From Solea solea (lineage: Eukaryota; Chordata; Actinopteri; Pleuronectiformes; Soleidae), in assembly GCF_958295425.1 (NCBI RefSeq), contig NC_081150.1, positions 7,563,001-7,627,000 on the forward strand: a stretch of DNA of 64,000 nucleotides, given 5' to 3'. This document shows positions 37,519-50,954 of this stretch, in pieces (within the stretch, counting starts at the first letter, position 1; each line of letters starts with the position of its first letter). The translations under genes were made by a program, and so were the position numbers. The notes below the pieces were generated by a model, which was not told the origin of the DNA, did not search any database, and saw only the letters and a list, made by a program, of their open reading frames with translations.

Positions 37519-39770
37519 ACCTTTCACAAACTAGCTCTTCGAGAAATAACCCAGAAATAAATATTCAGAACGTGATGAATGCGATGTCAGAGTGGATAGA
37601 CGTCGTTCTTTTTTCTTCTTAGTCATAATATAGTCTAATATTTTAGGAAAATGACACAAGGAACACTTGATATTTACCTGGACGAGCAGAATTAGACACA
37701 GTATTTAAAGTGATTCACTGAAATAAGTGACATCAAAATGGATAAGGTAACACATTTTTCTTGTCTCTGAAGAAACTTTAACTAACTTTGAGAAACTTTA
37801 TTTCCTACCGAAACAGGTCAGGCTGTACTCATGAGGGAACTACATGTGAAACCACCCAAGGAGGTAATCCATCTTCTATATGAGACAGTATTACAATAAA
37901 GACATATAGAAGTTGTGATAAAGGCTGACGCTTGCTGTCAAACGTAACTGAGTTAGTCAGAGAATCAGCCAATTATCACCACAACCCCTCTTGTTTAATC
38001 ACCTGGAAGGTTTAAACTGAAACAATGAGGCTGCGGTAATGCTCTGGATCTGTCTTGCACTAACTGTGCACGACTCAGTGCCGCAGCAACGGCAGAAGCA
38101 GCAATTCCCTCAGAGGGAAGAAGGTGCACACATTTTTAAAAAGCTGACCACCGCTTACAGGCAGTGTTTTCCCCGTCTTTGTCTGTCTACAGCAGTGGCC
38201 ACGAGTCATCGCAGATCTGATGTCTTGTGTCGTGTGCTCTTATCACACGACACAGATGTGTGAGTGGATGCCAGCAGGCTCAGGTCTATGATGAGAACTC
38301 CTCGTTATGCGCGGTGGCACCCGGTGCGAGCGCTGCTTCCGAAGGGCAGACAGATAAATTATTCAGCCTGAAGTTTTGCATCAACATGGCTCAGATGGCA
38401 GCACATGAGAGGGATTAATTTATGCAACATCCAGCAGAGGACAAGGAGATGTCTCACAGCCATGAGTTGATTGAGAGGTGCTCATATGTATGTGGAAAAG
38501 GCAAATCACTGCTCATAAGGGAAGAATTGCTAATTGCCAAGTTACTGTTGAGGATGGCATCTTTGTATTCAAAAGATGCAGTTAATGAAGGAAACAACAG
38601 AAATGCCTTGTGGACTGTTTGCTCTGTTTCTTTTCATATTGTTGACTGGAATTATTGTTCTCATTTTATTTTTAAGTCTTGAGTGAAAACTTTATTAATC
38701 TTATTTAAAAACAATAACTTGGAAAATGGATGTACTGAGGCAACGAAAAGTGTTTCGGCTAATAAATGTAATCAAATCCCAGTGGCGTTTTTTTTTTTTT
38801 CAAAAAGCTTTTTTCATCCTGACAATCAATCTATTTTAATAATCTCATCTGAACACAAATCAGTTTACAGGACAGCAGAGGCCACAGATGTGATGATATC
38901 ATGTTTGCCTGAATGACTTTGACAGAGCAGGCGTTACATGTTTGACTGACATGGGGGGTGGGGTCGCAGGTGCATTAGCAGATTATTAGCATTCCATGAC
39001 ATTTTACCATCCGTTGAGAAAGCAGTCAGTGGCCCTGTAAACAAAGTGCTGTCGCGGTGCATGGCAAGGAGAAAAGGGAATAGAATTTAATGTAAAATGG
39101 CATTGTTCGGTGGCTGAGATACCAGGTGTGCATTCTAATGTGGATCTACAGGGCAACCTCTGGCTGGGTGAAGCAGAGGAGGAAGAAGATAAGGCAGTGG
39201 ACGAATGGGACATGCAGCAGGGTAATTGAAAGCGCTTAGGATTTTTAAAGGCCAAATGCTACCAGGGGTTATCAGCTGCAGAAACAATCTGAATTTTTTA
39301 TGGGAGTAACTTATTATCCAGACAAAAAGGAGGCTTGTCACGCTTCACAGAGGGCATGTGGGATAAAGGAAGATCACAAAGGCCACAAGCAAACTTTAGA
39401 GAGCTTTAAAGCTCGGCCAATTTCCTTTCAGCAGATTACTTGCCGGAACAATGTTCGGTTTGTGCACCCAATACACTTTGTAATAAATGTGCTCCACCAT
39501 CTCTTTCCTATACATTATGTACATAATGACATGTGTGTAACATTACACATTACTCATACTTTATTCTGACTGCTACAGGCTAACGCCACATTCAGTGTCT
39601 GAGTCTGGGGTCAGAGAGAGAGGTGATGAACATTCATGCACCCAGTAGCCCCTGTTCTATGGCCCCACTTCACCTCTGTCCACTTCAGTTTCAGCTCACA
39701 TGTGTGATTAGAATGCCTCTCAGCATGCGCCTTAAGGGGCGACTTGAGACTGGACCTCACTTCCATTACA
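37519..39770. other. Intergenic DNA, no gene seen
   Basis: No supported exon. Chance frames occur at 38039-38682 and 39004-39341. The stretch 39080-39300 looks like unique, non-repetitive sequence and could be a conserved non-coding element, which cannot be judged without alignment. Confidence 0.5.
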
Positions 39771-39835
39771 TTACATGTTACATTACATGTCATTTAGCAG
39801 ACGCTTTTATCCAAAGCGACTTACAATAAGTGCAT
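39771..39835 (+). repeat. Dispersed repeat tail (TTTAGCAGACGC motif)
   Basis: TTACATT units lead into TCATTTAGCAGACGCTTTTA and CCAAAGCGACTTACAATAAG, a motif seen in thousands of copies in fish. Class not assigned. Confidence 0.75.
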
Positions 39836-39934
39836 TTAAACAACTTCCCCCGCTTGATATACTAACACATATGCAATTCCTGCCTGCAAAGACTAAATGT
39901 TCTCTTGGAATCGCCTAATGGTATCGTGTCAGAT

Positions 39935-40110
39935 CAAGGGGACCCAAACGCAGGACTCGGCACAGTTCAAAGCAAAATTCAGTCCACAGGTGATCGGTCA
40001 AGCTAAGCAACAGAATCCAAAAAATTCAGAGGAAGGATCAGACACACCAGAAGGTAAACAAGAATGAGAATCCTCTCTCCTGTTTACCAGCACATCGCCA
40101 AGATAAGGGA
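39935..40110 (+). repeat. Possible dispersed repeat fragment
   Basis: GGGGACCCAAACGCAGGACT, AAAGCAAAATTCAGTCCACA and AACAAGAATGAGAATCCTC resemble pieces of a fish element whose copies carry a GACCCAAA.GCAG start. This is a weak, memory-based match. Confidence 0.35.
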
Positions 40111-43060
40111 TTAAGTTTGGATCTCTCAGTCTGAATTTTCGGTTATTTATTTAATCACAATATTTGTTATAATAATAAATGCCTACTGTTGTTATTTTAA
40201 TAACGTTCACGTCATCATAGCCCATGTGGTATTTATTATTAGACCACTGTCAGTCAGGTCAGTTAATAGTAATGTTAGAGGTTTGATGAGTATCTTACAT
40301 TTATTATTGCACAATTACAATCACACCTGTGCCAGACATACAAGCTTTTCTTTTAAATTGCCATAACATAACTTCAGTACAGACGATAAAAAATATATAT
40401 AAAATAACATTATATGTAACATATAGCATGTTTTTAATAATGTAACGTATTATATATTATGTGATTGCTTCACCTCATTATCATCACCAGTCATGGAATT
40501 CACCAACCGGATCTTACACTTGTTATTAGGTCTTTTTTGGTGCCATAATGTTTGATCTTTTTGAAGAAAAACTGTGAAAATTAAAAATAGATTTTTGGCT
40601 CAACCTCTTTTTATTGCAGAAAATTATTTTTATGTTTAACTTCCTTATGTCTATCCGTTTGTATTTATGATAACTTCCCTGATCAACATGTACGGCATAA
40701 ATGCTAAACTGACAGTTTTCAACGGAGCAGTGGTTAATAATCTAATTGTTTATTTAAATTTTGCACACATTCACTGCTGTTATCTGCCAGATCTTCTCTC
40801 TTTGTTTAATTACAATAGCCGCATTTCCTCATGCGCTTATAATATGCTACACATCTAGTGGTCCATAATTATTTGCTGTTAAACTGGAGAAAAGCTACAC
40901 GCATCCACTTCTTCATCAGTTAATCTGTGATTGACATCGCAGGCTTCATCAGAATGTTTTTAATGCGTACATATTAGAAATAATTACACCTGGCTTGACA
41001 TATTAACTCCTCCTCAGCCTGACTTGGTGTACAGTAAGTGCAACAGATTAAGCCAGAATGAGATGATGAGACTCTATCTCTTATCTGGGATTTGTTCATT
41101 CTGATTTGGTGCAACAGCCCACTGGAAAAGGTGAGACAAAGTGGGGGAAATAGGTGAAAACAAATTTCATTCACTATATTTTACACACTCTTTTATGCAC
41201 ACTTTTCAGGTGTGCGACATTAGTGCTGGTTTATCATAGTAGTTGTTCACGTCTCATTAGTGTGTGCACTTGTGGTTTTCTCCTCCACTTGGACCTGTGA
41301 GAGTGCAGGTGCTCCCTCAGCCTCCGTTTCCTCAGACAAGCTCCAAACACATGGTGCGAGCAAAATTAGAACACAACAAAGTGAGAGATAAGGCGACACT
41401 GCAGTTGTTTTTAAATGAGCTGCTCCACCATTTAGTCAAAATACTTGCTTGTTCCTCCTTCACTCACACGCACGGGACATTTCCTTCAGGACTTTTATTT
41501 GTGATAAAGTATTTGCACATTTTGTGAATACTTCTCCCACCTAGACATTCAGCATCATATGCTTCAATCAATGTGTTTTTGCAGAGCCTAAGCTAATGCT
41601 TCAAGCCTCTTGGGTGCTGCACCCAAATGAAGAAAGTGACGTGCTGATAATTACCCTGTCTCATGAATCAAAGACATATGTCCATTTTGTTTCCCCACAA
41701 AGCATCTTACAGTCTATTTACTATTTATACATGAATTATTCTCTGCTCTTACAGTTCTAGAAGTCTTTTTTTAAGTGTCGCTTCCACATTACACTTGACC
41801 TCATCACCTAAGTCCAGTGTTATTAGCTTTATATTGATAACCAACCATTTCTACGCTGCCTGTTGTCATAATGTATTTATACAGCATAATATGGCCACCC
41901 TGGTCTCCTTTTTTAACCATGAGGATATCCTAATGCTTTCGGCAGCATGGGGAGTTATTGAGGAGTTTCCGATGATAGCATTGTCCTGTGCAGCTGATCA
42001 TAAGAGGGTTTTCACAAAATTGTCACTGTGGACTCATTGATCAGCTGTTTTTAGGGCATTAGCTATTGCATTCACTGTTACATCCCAGTGTAGGGCCGGG
42101 TAATGCACGATTGTGCATCAAATGGTTTCTGTTGCTGCATAATAATTGTAATTTAAAGGCTGTTTTTGTTCATAACGCTTTTACAATTACCAAACATCAT
42201 AAAAATTAATTTAGTGACACTTAATTGCAGCCAGCAGCCACCTATGCCAAGAGTTGATGATCTGTGCAGAATAACAAGTATGAACAGTTGAAGAGGCTTA
42301 AGTTGTTGTGTTATTGCACCTGGATGTAAACAAACCTACAAATAGAAAGTTTGAGAGCAACAAGATACGACATGATGAGTTTCTGCAACTTCCCACAGTA
42401 GCACCGAGGGGAAAAGACACGTCGACATGCAACAACAAGTGTTGACGCAACTCAGGGTTTTGTCTTGTGAAGATGCTGCACACTCACACACGCTTGTGCA
42501 CCTACGTCTACACTATCACAGCACTCTGTAAATCAGTGGGCAGCCTTAGGTAAGCCTTGGGGCTGAAGGGAGACTGAACACAAAATCTGCATCTCATAAA
42601 ACAATACAAATACAAAAACACACTTTCCTGTAGTTCCTTTAGGGCACACTGCTGGAAAAAAGATTCCTCAACTACTCGGGTGAAAAAAAAACAAATTCTG
42701 CCTGCAGATGAAGGCTATATAGTGAAGAGTACCTATAAGACCATATAGCAGAGGCCAAACCCTGTAAACAAACCATCCCTGCATTTGTCAGTGTGGTTTA
42801 AAAAAAAAGATGTTTCAATAACCTTAGGAAACCAGCACAATGTCTTACAGCTGAAGGAAAGACGAGGCTCTTTTGCTTGTCTCGCTGTGAGTTACATAAA
42901 CAATATCGCGCTCATGTTGGTGCATTAATAACACGGAGGTCACCAGGTCACCACGGACGTGATTCGATAAGATGAGCACTAACATCAATGTAAAAATGAC
43001 AATTTGTCAAGAGCAAAGTCCTGTAAGTGAGGATAGAGAAACTATTTATACACTATACAC
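40111..43060. other. Intergenic DNA, no gene seen
   Basis: No supported exon in about 3 kb. It is AT-rich, with chance frames up to 87 codons. The piece GTGTAGGGCCGGGTAATGCA near 42091 may be the end of a further MITE. Confidence 0.5.
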
Positions 43061-43330
43061 ATGGTTCTCAAACTGTGGTACGTGCACCACCAGGGATACG
43101 CAAGCTTCCTCTGGTAATACTAGGTGGAAAATCAGAAATACTGTTCTACTTCATATGTGATCGGACTCACTCCATCTTAGTCTTATATTTCTATATGTGA
43201 GGAAAAGAAGGATGATGAGAGAGCAAATTATCTTACTGGGAATAAATATGCCTTCTGTGAAAAGTCTGTAGCTTGGACAGCTCAATATTGTCTCAGTTGG
43301 TGTTTGGTATGAGATGTTTGAGAACCACTG
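43061..43330. mobile_element. Charlie-like hAT MITE
   Basis: The left end ATGGTTCTCAAACTGTGG (43061) and the right end GTTTGAGAACCACTG (43316-43330) are the inverted ends of the CAGTGGTTCTCAAAC class of hAT elements. About 270 bp lie between, with no transposase. The first bases of the left end are altered, and I see no clear 8-bp target duplication. Confidence 0.8.
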
Positions 43331-43778
43331 TTCTAAACAAACATAATTACACGACTGGTGAACTTCAGAGACGCAGGTCACCACATATTTTAAATGAGGA
43401 GCAGACTATCTGCCATCTACTTCCAGCAACACAACCAGCAAATCACTGATGCTGCAATTTAATAGCTGTATTTTAAGTGTGTCCAGTGTTATGTCAATCA
43501 AAAGTGTTCTTGCATTATAGTAATTCAAATTTCGACGGCGTCATCATGACTCAGTGTCATGATACTTTCCGTCTTTCACACAGTGAATACTAAACTAACT
43601 CTTGATATTAAATAAACACTGTGTGTTGCAAATCGTAACTGCACATTATTATTATTATTATTTTTTCAAATAGTTCAGCCTTACTCAGCACTTAGAGAAA
43701 TGACGTAAGATTGAAAGATATGCTCTGTTGCTCTCTTGCTGAGAGTTAGAACATATTTATTTGAAACCTGCTGTATTT

Positions 43779-43779
<1 letters not shown>

Positions 43780-43813
<34 letters not shown>
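43780..43813. repeat. (CA)n microsatellite
   Basis: About 17 uninterrupted CA units. Confidence 0.95.
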
Positions 43814-46710
43814 AGCTTGCAGTCTTCTTTGCTGGTATGTCAGTGTGCTTCTAGACATATTACCATCACCTGTGGAAGAGTGTGAGAACACTGGCAACTA
43901 CATTTCTGTCATGTTGCTATTGATTTTAAAATATTGTTAAATCAATTTTAAGGTAATTTTCCTTGTATGTGCATCATATCAAAGAGAAAAAACAGTACAC
44001 AAGCTCCTACTCCAGAAAACTGTCACAATTGAGAGGCCCATACTGGACAACCTTTCAATGACTTTCAAGCCCCTGTGCACATTGTCATTGCTCTGTATTT
44101 TCCAGCAACAATAATTTTGATGCTCTTAAACCTGAGAGGAAACCACAGACTGGGGAGTACTGTCAAAAGAACAGTTTGCACAACACAAAAGCTTTTGTTT
44201 CCAACCCTTTGAGAGGGAAATTGGTGGTCACTGCGGGAATATGTTGGATTTCCTTTTTCGCAAAACCGTGGGGAGCGAGGTGTCAAGTGCAAGCAAGCCA
44301 CAGAAACAAGAAGAGGATTTGTGTTTCCAGCACCATAAAATGGGATGTGATATTCGATTTCTCGGGTGCAGTGGAAAATGCACTTGACTCAGCATATAAA
44401 ATATTCCTTTGCTTTATTTTTTCATTAGTTGCAGGTATGGCACAAAAATGGGTGACAAATTCAAAGAAATACAGTGAAAAAGAAGCCTGATCATACGGTT
44501 TATAAATATAGAGCACAAAACAGAGAAGAGTGACAGGTCATCATTACAGGGTGGCAGCACAGAACAAGATAGATAACATCACTGAAACACTGCTTTCTCC
44601 ACAGCCTTGATATTACAGCAAATCTCGTCACATCCACGGGGGCATTTAAAAGAATGGTGAATGTATTTGTGTTGTCGTCCCGCACACAGTCAGCGGCATT
44701 ACTGGTAATTAGGGAAAATGGAAAAGGGGGGGAGTCACATGTTGCTCCTGTCTGCTGTGTGATTACAAATCAACGCAGGTAAAAACAGGAGGAGGACAGA
44801 CAGGGCAGACAAGGAGAAGTAAAAATTCACTCTAACTCCAAAAGAGAAGGTAGCAAGAGGTGGCAGTTTTCCCTCTGGTAAACGTGTCAGAGTGAGCAGC
44901 CAAGGAATCAAATGGTGACATACTGCTTCTTCCCTGACAGACTAAAATGAGATCTCAGCTTTTCCAGTTATTTAGTGAGACTGCAGTCAGCCTCCTGTCA
45001 ACAAGTCACTCACTATACTGCCTAGCCATTGTGTGGAAGTGAACAAAAAAAAAAATACTGCATGGAAATTTAGTGGAGAAAATAAATCTAAATCGTATAA
45101 AAAATGCAGGTTTCCTGTTTGATTCCTTAATATTTAAAGTCAAAGTGCCAAATTCCCTGTGACTGTCACGTCGTCTGAATGCTTTCCCCACTTTTTGGCA
45201 CTTTGGTCTTTCTTGGGTGTGTATGCTAATAATGCAATCACATCACACTCGTGGAGCTGAATAGATTATTTTGTGGGCGTGATGTATGGTACACTGTGAC
45301 AAAGCCCTTCTAGGTGGAACAGAGAATGAGCGATGTTGGGAATGTTCCTTTTACAGACCCCTGAATCACTAGGTAATGGGCAGTTAAATATAAGGTTAGG
45401 GAAAACTAAACAGGTAAAAATGTAAATGACAGCTGAAAGTCTCTCAAATTAAAACTGCCGTTCACTGCATTACAGTTAGAGTTCTGCAGCACGAACGCAC
45501 GGAATTGGATTTTCTTAGTAAAATCATTTCAACTTGGATAATATTACAAGGTTTGCACTTTTTGGAATTAAGGCAATAGTTTGTTTTAAATTACATTTTC
45601 TCAAATACCAAGTGGCCATGGTTCTACTCACATGGATAGCTTTAATCAAATTCAACAAAGAACCTTGGAAATTGTTTCAGCAAACTTGCATGTTACAGCA
45701 ATTACGTTGAGTCTCCAGCCTGCACCAACTCTGACAAACCCCATCCCTTAATCCTCTGGCACCTCAGTTTTAATGCTATTAATGTAAGCACTGGGTACAT
45801 TCATGCACAACTGTATAATCAACGTATTCATAGACACACAAAAGGAAATATTCAAAAGAATGAAGAGAAATCCAAGATAAAACAGCATTGTTTGTTTTCT
45901 TAGTATTCCAGCACTTTACCCCGTCCACGAATAGGTTATTTCCTTGTCACTTTAATTAAGAACAATATGCCCGGCTCATACATAGCACAAAGACTGCAGG
46001 TCACACATGCCACTTCTTCAGTAAGCAAGAAAAACACTATTATTTTTTTTCTCTCCATGCCCTGCACACATCCTGCTTTTCTCCTTTCAGCTATCAAACA
46101 GTTATTGCCTCTTCCATGCAGTAAAAATAGACTTGTGCTGTTTGTTTTCACAATGTTACAAAGGGAAAAAGACAATTTTCTAAGTTATACTGTGACCGTT
46201 ACAATGTATAACAAAGAAATACAACTGCTGGCTCATACACCTTATTTTGTGGGGAGTGTAAACATTACTGCTGCAGCTCTTTCTTTTTAGTGGCTTCATC
46301 TGTTTGTATCCTATTAAAGACGTGTTTTAACATGTTTTCCGCCTCATGTGCTGTTACCCTTTGCAGCGGAATAAACTCAATGCGACCAAAATACAACACG
46401 ATCGCCATTTACAGCTTCCGAAATGACTACAGAGATGGAGCGGCGACACCTGCCAGACACACAAAATGTTTTATTCTCAGACTGATTACGCAAATCAATA
46501 GTAGGGGAAAGTATCAGGTTACACGGGCGGCATTCAACACCTGTTTGATTAGTTGTCATTAGTCAGTTGATTAATCCAATGATTGTAAGGTGTGCAGGTG
46601 ATGACATCAGTGCTCTGTTTGAGCAGTGCAGCGTTCGATTTTATCCCTTTTTTTTTAAGGGACAATCTAATGTCATGTTATCCTGGAAGTTGCCATTAAG
46701 AAAATATGTG

Positions 46711-46735
46711 ATTTCTTTCTTTCTTTCTTTCTTTA
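46711..46735. repeat. (TTTC)n microsatellite
   Basis: Five to six TTTC units. Confidence 0.9.
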
Positions 46736-46746
46736 TTTTAACACTT

Positions 46747-46779
46747 ATTACATTGCATTATATTATAATGTAATGTAAT
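46747..46779. repeat. AT-rich palindrome
   Basis: Arms 46747-46762 and 46764-46779 are reverse complements with one mismatch, made largely of ATTACATT/AATGTAAT units. Confidence 0.7.
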
Positions 46780-47399
46780 GTAATAATGTAACACTTATCA
46801 CCTCAAGTGTGATTCTCCTACAAGCTCCTGCTACATCTGCAACTAACCCAAAGCTACTTCCACCACAAGAGAAGCCTTGCTCATTATTTAAATACAGTCA
46901 GTAAACTCTGTAACGCGGCACACTCTCAAATAACACGTATCGATCGACAGAGCAGAGCTGGGGGTGTAAACCACTCACCGGCCTCACATCACATCCCTCG
47001 TACACACACAGACAAGAGGCCAGCGGCTGACATGAGACATGCAAAGTAAACAGAATTAGCAATCAAGGATACTGGGGAGCTGAAATTACTATGAAAAACA
47101 AGCAATTCCTGTGGCTGTCTGATTTTACTTGCATTTCTCAGAAATTTCCCTTCACGTAAGCAACATTTTTGCATGAATGTACCCAGGTTTTCATAGCCTC
47201 ACTGTCAAACTGAATACAAATGAGGTGTGTCACATTTGAGAGGGCATACAAAGACAAGTGCATACTGTAGAATTAGGCGGTCTAGTGTGTAAAAAGTAGG
47301 TGAAATTATTTTTGATTTGGCCATAATTTAATTTAATTGCTTTCCCTGAACCCCAGAACGAGCTTTTCATATTTTATATTTATATAAGGATTTGAATGA

Positions 47400-47544
47400 G
47401 CTCTCTGGTTTTTTTTAATAGTTTTGGACACAATGGAGAACGTTTTGATGCTATAACTGAAGGCTACATCCAACACACACAGGGAGAGGTGAGGGATGTT
47501 CAGCTGCAACTTCACCATTACATTTCACACACTGTGCCTCTTAA
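47400..47544 (+). mobile_element. MITE relic, 3' end, TTAA terminus
   Basis: GAAGGCTACATCCAACACAC, GAGGTGAGGGATGTTCAGCT and TGCAACTTCACC, then CACACTGTGCCTCTTAA, is the 3' end of the same family as 30583-30748. It ends exactly in TTAA at 47541-47544. Confidence 0.6.
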
Positions 47545-47660
47545 AGCAATAGTTTGATATTTTTGTGAGCTACTTATACAGTAGATTTAGAGATGCTGAC
47601 ACGATTGGACCATCAGCAGTTTGAAAAGAACCGAGGTCTCCTGATTAAAAAAAGCTTGTC
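47541..47660 (+). mobile_element. Second TTAA-type MITE relic, 5' end
   Basis: TTAAAGCAATAGTTTGATAT followed by TTTTGTGAGCTACTTATAC is the start of another common fish MITE. It shares its TTAA with the end of the preceding relic. The far end of this family appears separately at 51555-51700. Confidence 0.6.
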
Positions 47661-47752
47661 ATTGAGAAAATTACAATGAATATAATATTCCTTATGTCAG
47701 CCTGCCTGCACCTCAACTGTCCATGAAATAATGATTCATTATTTTCATTTTT

Positions 47753-47796
47753 ACACGAGTTACATGCCAAACCATTTCTTGGCGTGTAACTCATGT
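47753..47796. repeat. Hairpin with 18-bp arms
   Basis: ACACGAGTTACATGCCAA and TTGGCGTGTAACTCATGT are reverse complements with two mismatches around an 8-base loop. Confidence 0.75.
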
Positions 47797-50673
47797 TTGC
47801 GTTAACTAGTTATCTTAATTATTTAAAAGAAAATGGTTCAGACGGAGCCAAGTCGTTTCCGTGGTAAGTAAGGAGGGGTTGAATTTGTACTCTAAGCCTT
47901 GACAAGTTTGTGACTTTCCCTACATGTGTTATTATTCAATTTAACCGTTGACAACAATGAAAACAATATGTTATTTCATGTACATCCAGCTGTAATCTGT
48001 AATGCTATCATATGCTGACTTCTTTTATTCACATCATATATTGATCAGGGGTTTGTAAAAGAAACAGTTACCAAAATGTCCTTATCAACTCATATCCATA
48101 CTTAGAAACAGTGAAGATCACATGGAGCACTTGAGCAATTTTATACCTAAACCACAAAAGGATATAGCAAATAGGTGGATTTTTTTTTTTGAGCTTACTC
48201 ACATGGAAATGACGTCAAAGTCAGTCCAACGTCTTGTTGTTGACAAGTGTGAATGTCTGCAAGTTCTCATCAACCACACACAAACACGCAAACACACAAA
48301 CAGATGCGTTGGAGAAACATTACATCTATTTAGACAAGAATCTACTCTCTTTTTTACATTCACGTTGATCTGGGCCTTATGGAAACGAAACGATCTAAAA
48401 CAGAAAAGCAAACAAAAGAGAAATGGACAGCATGTTAACGCCTGTGATCACATCAGAGAGGCCGTAATGATATAGTAGCGTACGTAAGGATGCCCTGAAA
48501 TGCTCATCATTCTGCTCTGTTTTGCTTGGCATATTTATCTTCTTTTACATGTATCAGTTTCTCATCACATCTATTGTACACAGCTTATGCTCACACATGT
48601 ACGCGACCCACTCCAGGCGAACTCAGGCTTCCACTGAAGAGGCTACATTATCTGAACGACCACAACACTGTGAAGCCAGACAGCACGCCACAGCTAAACA
48701 GGTTTGCCTCAGTGTTGCAAGAACATGACACAAAAGGATCTGCCGTTAACTGTGGACTTGCTCCAGAGCCTGAGTGTTTGGAAGTGGGTCACATACATGC
48801 AAAGAAATATAAAAAATGGATTTTTATATGTTCAGACCTTGAACTGTATGTTGTGCTTCCTGTACTCCAACATAAAACATTTATCATAAACCTTTGAATA
48901 GAGCTTCTTTAACATTTACAAGTTATACAGTTACCAAATTGGTTTACGTCTTATGCTTTCGTCAGCTTTGATACTTCAGCAATGCAAAGGGAGACAACAA
49001 GAAGAGAAAGGAAGTTAAGTCATCTTCAACAGAAAAACTTAGGAAACAAGACACAAGTCCTCAAAAACATTTGTCATAACCAACAATGAACGGAATTTTT
49101 CATTTTCTTATTTTCTCTTTTTTACAATACATTTTTAAAAACCCCGCTGGTTAAGGTTATGGTCTCAGGTAGATCTTCCACAGTCAATCTTCACAGTTTG
49201 TGTAAAAGCAGAGAAACATTCTCACTAGAGTAATAAAATATCATGACTATTATTATGGTCATTATTATCTTTTATTCTGATATTGTTCCATAGAAACGGT
49301 GGCACACAGGGACGAGGCAAATCACCCTCATGAAGAGCCTGCGGTCCAAGGGTTCCTATAATCTCCTCCCTGTACACAGTTTGATTCAGCAGTTGTTCTT
49401 CTTTGTTTAAAAAAATGCTCACCTGCAGAGAGGGAGAATTATGGGAAGAAAGTGGGGTATTAAGTCAACAAAGCGTCTTAATCCTCTCGTATGAACTTAA
49501 ACTGTCCTTATGCAAAAAAGATCCAGAGCCAGACTTTCACTGTTGCTGCCGTTATAATCGATTTTTTTTTCCTTCCAAACCTGTGCTTGGGTCTTGCCAG
49601 TCGTGCCTGTTCGGCTGCCCTCACTTTGAAATACACGTAGGCATAGGCTTAGGCGCATGCACGCACACACACACACACACACACAAACACAACCACACAC
49701 TCACACACACACACACATACGGGCAACTGTCCCAACAGGAGTAAAATCCAGGTGTTGCACAGCCACCATCCTCCCTCTTGAACGCGCGCATGTCCTCCCG
49801 TCAGCACTTGTGGGGCGAAAGAAACATGTAGAAAATAGCCCATCAGAGGAAACATGAACAGAGATGTGTTAAGTGTCGATTAACGCCCAGGCTCACGATT
49901 CGGTTTGTAATCTGAAGGCACTTTGTTTCATGGCAGAAAGTAAAGTGGCTTCGGTTCCACAGGTGGACCGCTGACTGAATATTAGAGTCAGGCCTCACTC
50001 GTCTGAACTTCCTCTACTCTCTGCCTGCTCCTCCTCTTCCTCTGCTCTTCCTCTCTGCCCTCGTTCCACCACTCATAAGCTTGAAGTTCTCTCTGCCCTC
50101 CAGTCCCGGTGTCTTCTCCCACGCTGATTCTTCTTCTTCTTCTTTTATTCTGCCACCATACTGGCGGTTGGCCACTTGGACTCGTGAGCACAGTGTTAAG
50201 AGATACATAGGCAGCTACAGGGGAGTAAGCAGACAGAACTTAAAGTTGCCAGAGTCCATGTTTTTCTACAATAAAGCACCAAGCAGATTTATAAATGCCA
50301 AGGTGTGACGTGGGGGCTGGGCTGCAGTGAAAAACCAATGTCGGAGATTGGCATCTGGTGCAAGAAAATGAAGATGAAGAAACACAGAGAAAAGGTCTGT
50401 CTCTATGTAATTGTAAGCAGGGAAATGTTATTTCCTTTTGAAAAAGTCAGCTGTGTCTATATACGGCCACCTTCCAGAAATATTTTCATAACTTCATAAA
50501 ATTGTTCTTGTGCTTTACAAACTGTCCTCCGTCGACGCTTGTGACGCTTTTTCACCAAAGTCCAGGTTTATCCACTGCCCGCACCTGTCTTTGTGCTCGT
50601 GAACATGTCCCACGTCCTGCACCGAGGAGTGTTTTCTGTAAAAGAGGTCTCTTTAAAAAATTAGGGCATCTTC
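47797..50673. other. Region downstream of mdga2, no gene seen
   Basis: No supported exon. If the mdga2 3' UTR is longer than my estimate, part of this may be transcribed. Chance frames up to 123 codons occur. A CA-rich tract is listed separately. Confidence 0.5.
49661..49718. repeat. (CA)n microsatellite
   Basis: About 58 bp of CA with AAAC/ACC/CTC interruptions. Confidence 0.9.
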
Positions 50674-50679
50674 TTTATT
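50674..50679 (-). terminator. Possible polyadenylation signal of mdga2
   Basis: AATAAA on the minus strand, about 190 nt past the stop codon at 50866. Other AATAAA hexamers occur further downstream on the same strand (near 50144), so the real end of the 3' UTR is uncertain. Confidence 0.35.
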
Positions 50680-50865
50680 ACTTTTTATGTCACTTTTTTT
50701 TTTTTAATCACAATTTTTTTTTCCACTTATTGATTTCGGTCCCTCCGCGGTCCGTCAGAGAACCCCTGCTGCTCTCAGGATGCATGAATCTTTGGTGACT
50801 GGATGCCGAGGATAGCTCACAGACGGTGGGTCTGAATATTGGCCTCTGAGATGACGAAGGAGGGG
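50680..50865 (-). other. mdga2: Putative 3' UTR of mdga2
   Basis: Follows the TGA directly and has no further coding sign in the gene's frame. It is inferred only from the position of the stop and the first AATAAA. Confidence 0.4.
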
Positions 50866-50954
50866 TCACCTCTGACCTTCTAGGAGGGTCATCACCAAGG
50901 TGATGCATAGCAGCCATATATGGGTGGAGGTCGATGGAGCCCCGGAGATGAGAT
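50866..50954 (-). CDS. mdga2: mdga2 terminal coding exon: GPI-attachment signal and stop
   Basis: The acceptor GTGTAG precedes 50954. With the single A carried over from the previous exon, the frame reads [10 protein letters not shown] and then [19 protein letters not shown], ending in TGA at 50868-50866. This is a typical GPI signal: small residues (SGAPS) as likely omega site, a short spacer, a hydrophobic stretch and no cytoplasmic tail. The HIWL start of the hydrophobic part matches my recollection of mammalian MDGA2 (VHIWLFP). An 88-codon open frame overlaps this exon in another frame and is a shadow. Confidence 0.85.

Larger units (their letters stand above)
43331..47399. other. Intergenic DNA, no gene seen
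   Basis: No supported exon. It holds a CA microsatellite, a TTTC run and an AT palindrome (listed separately). Open frames at 44065-44516 and 45936-46290 lie on both strands, without domain or splice support. Confidence 0.5.
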
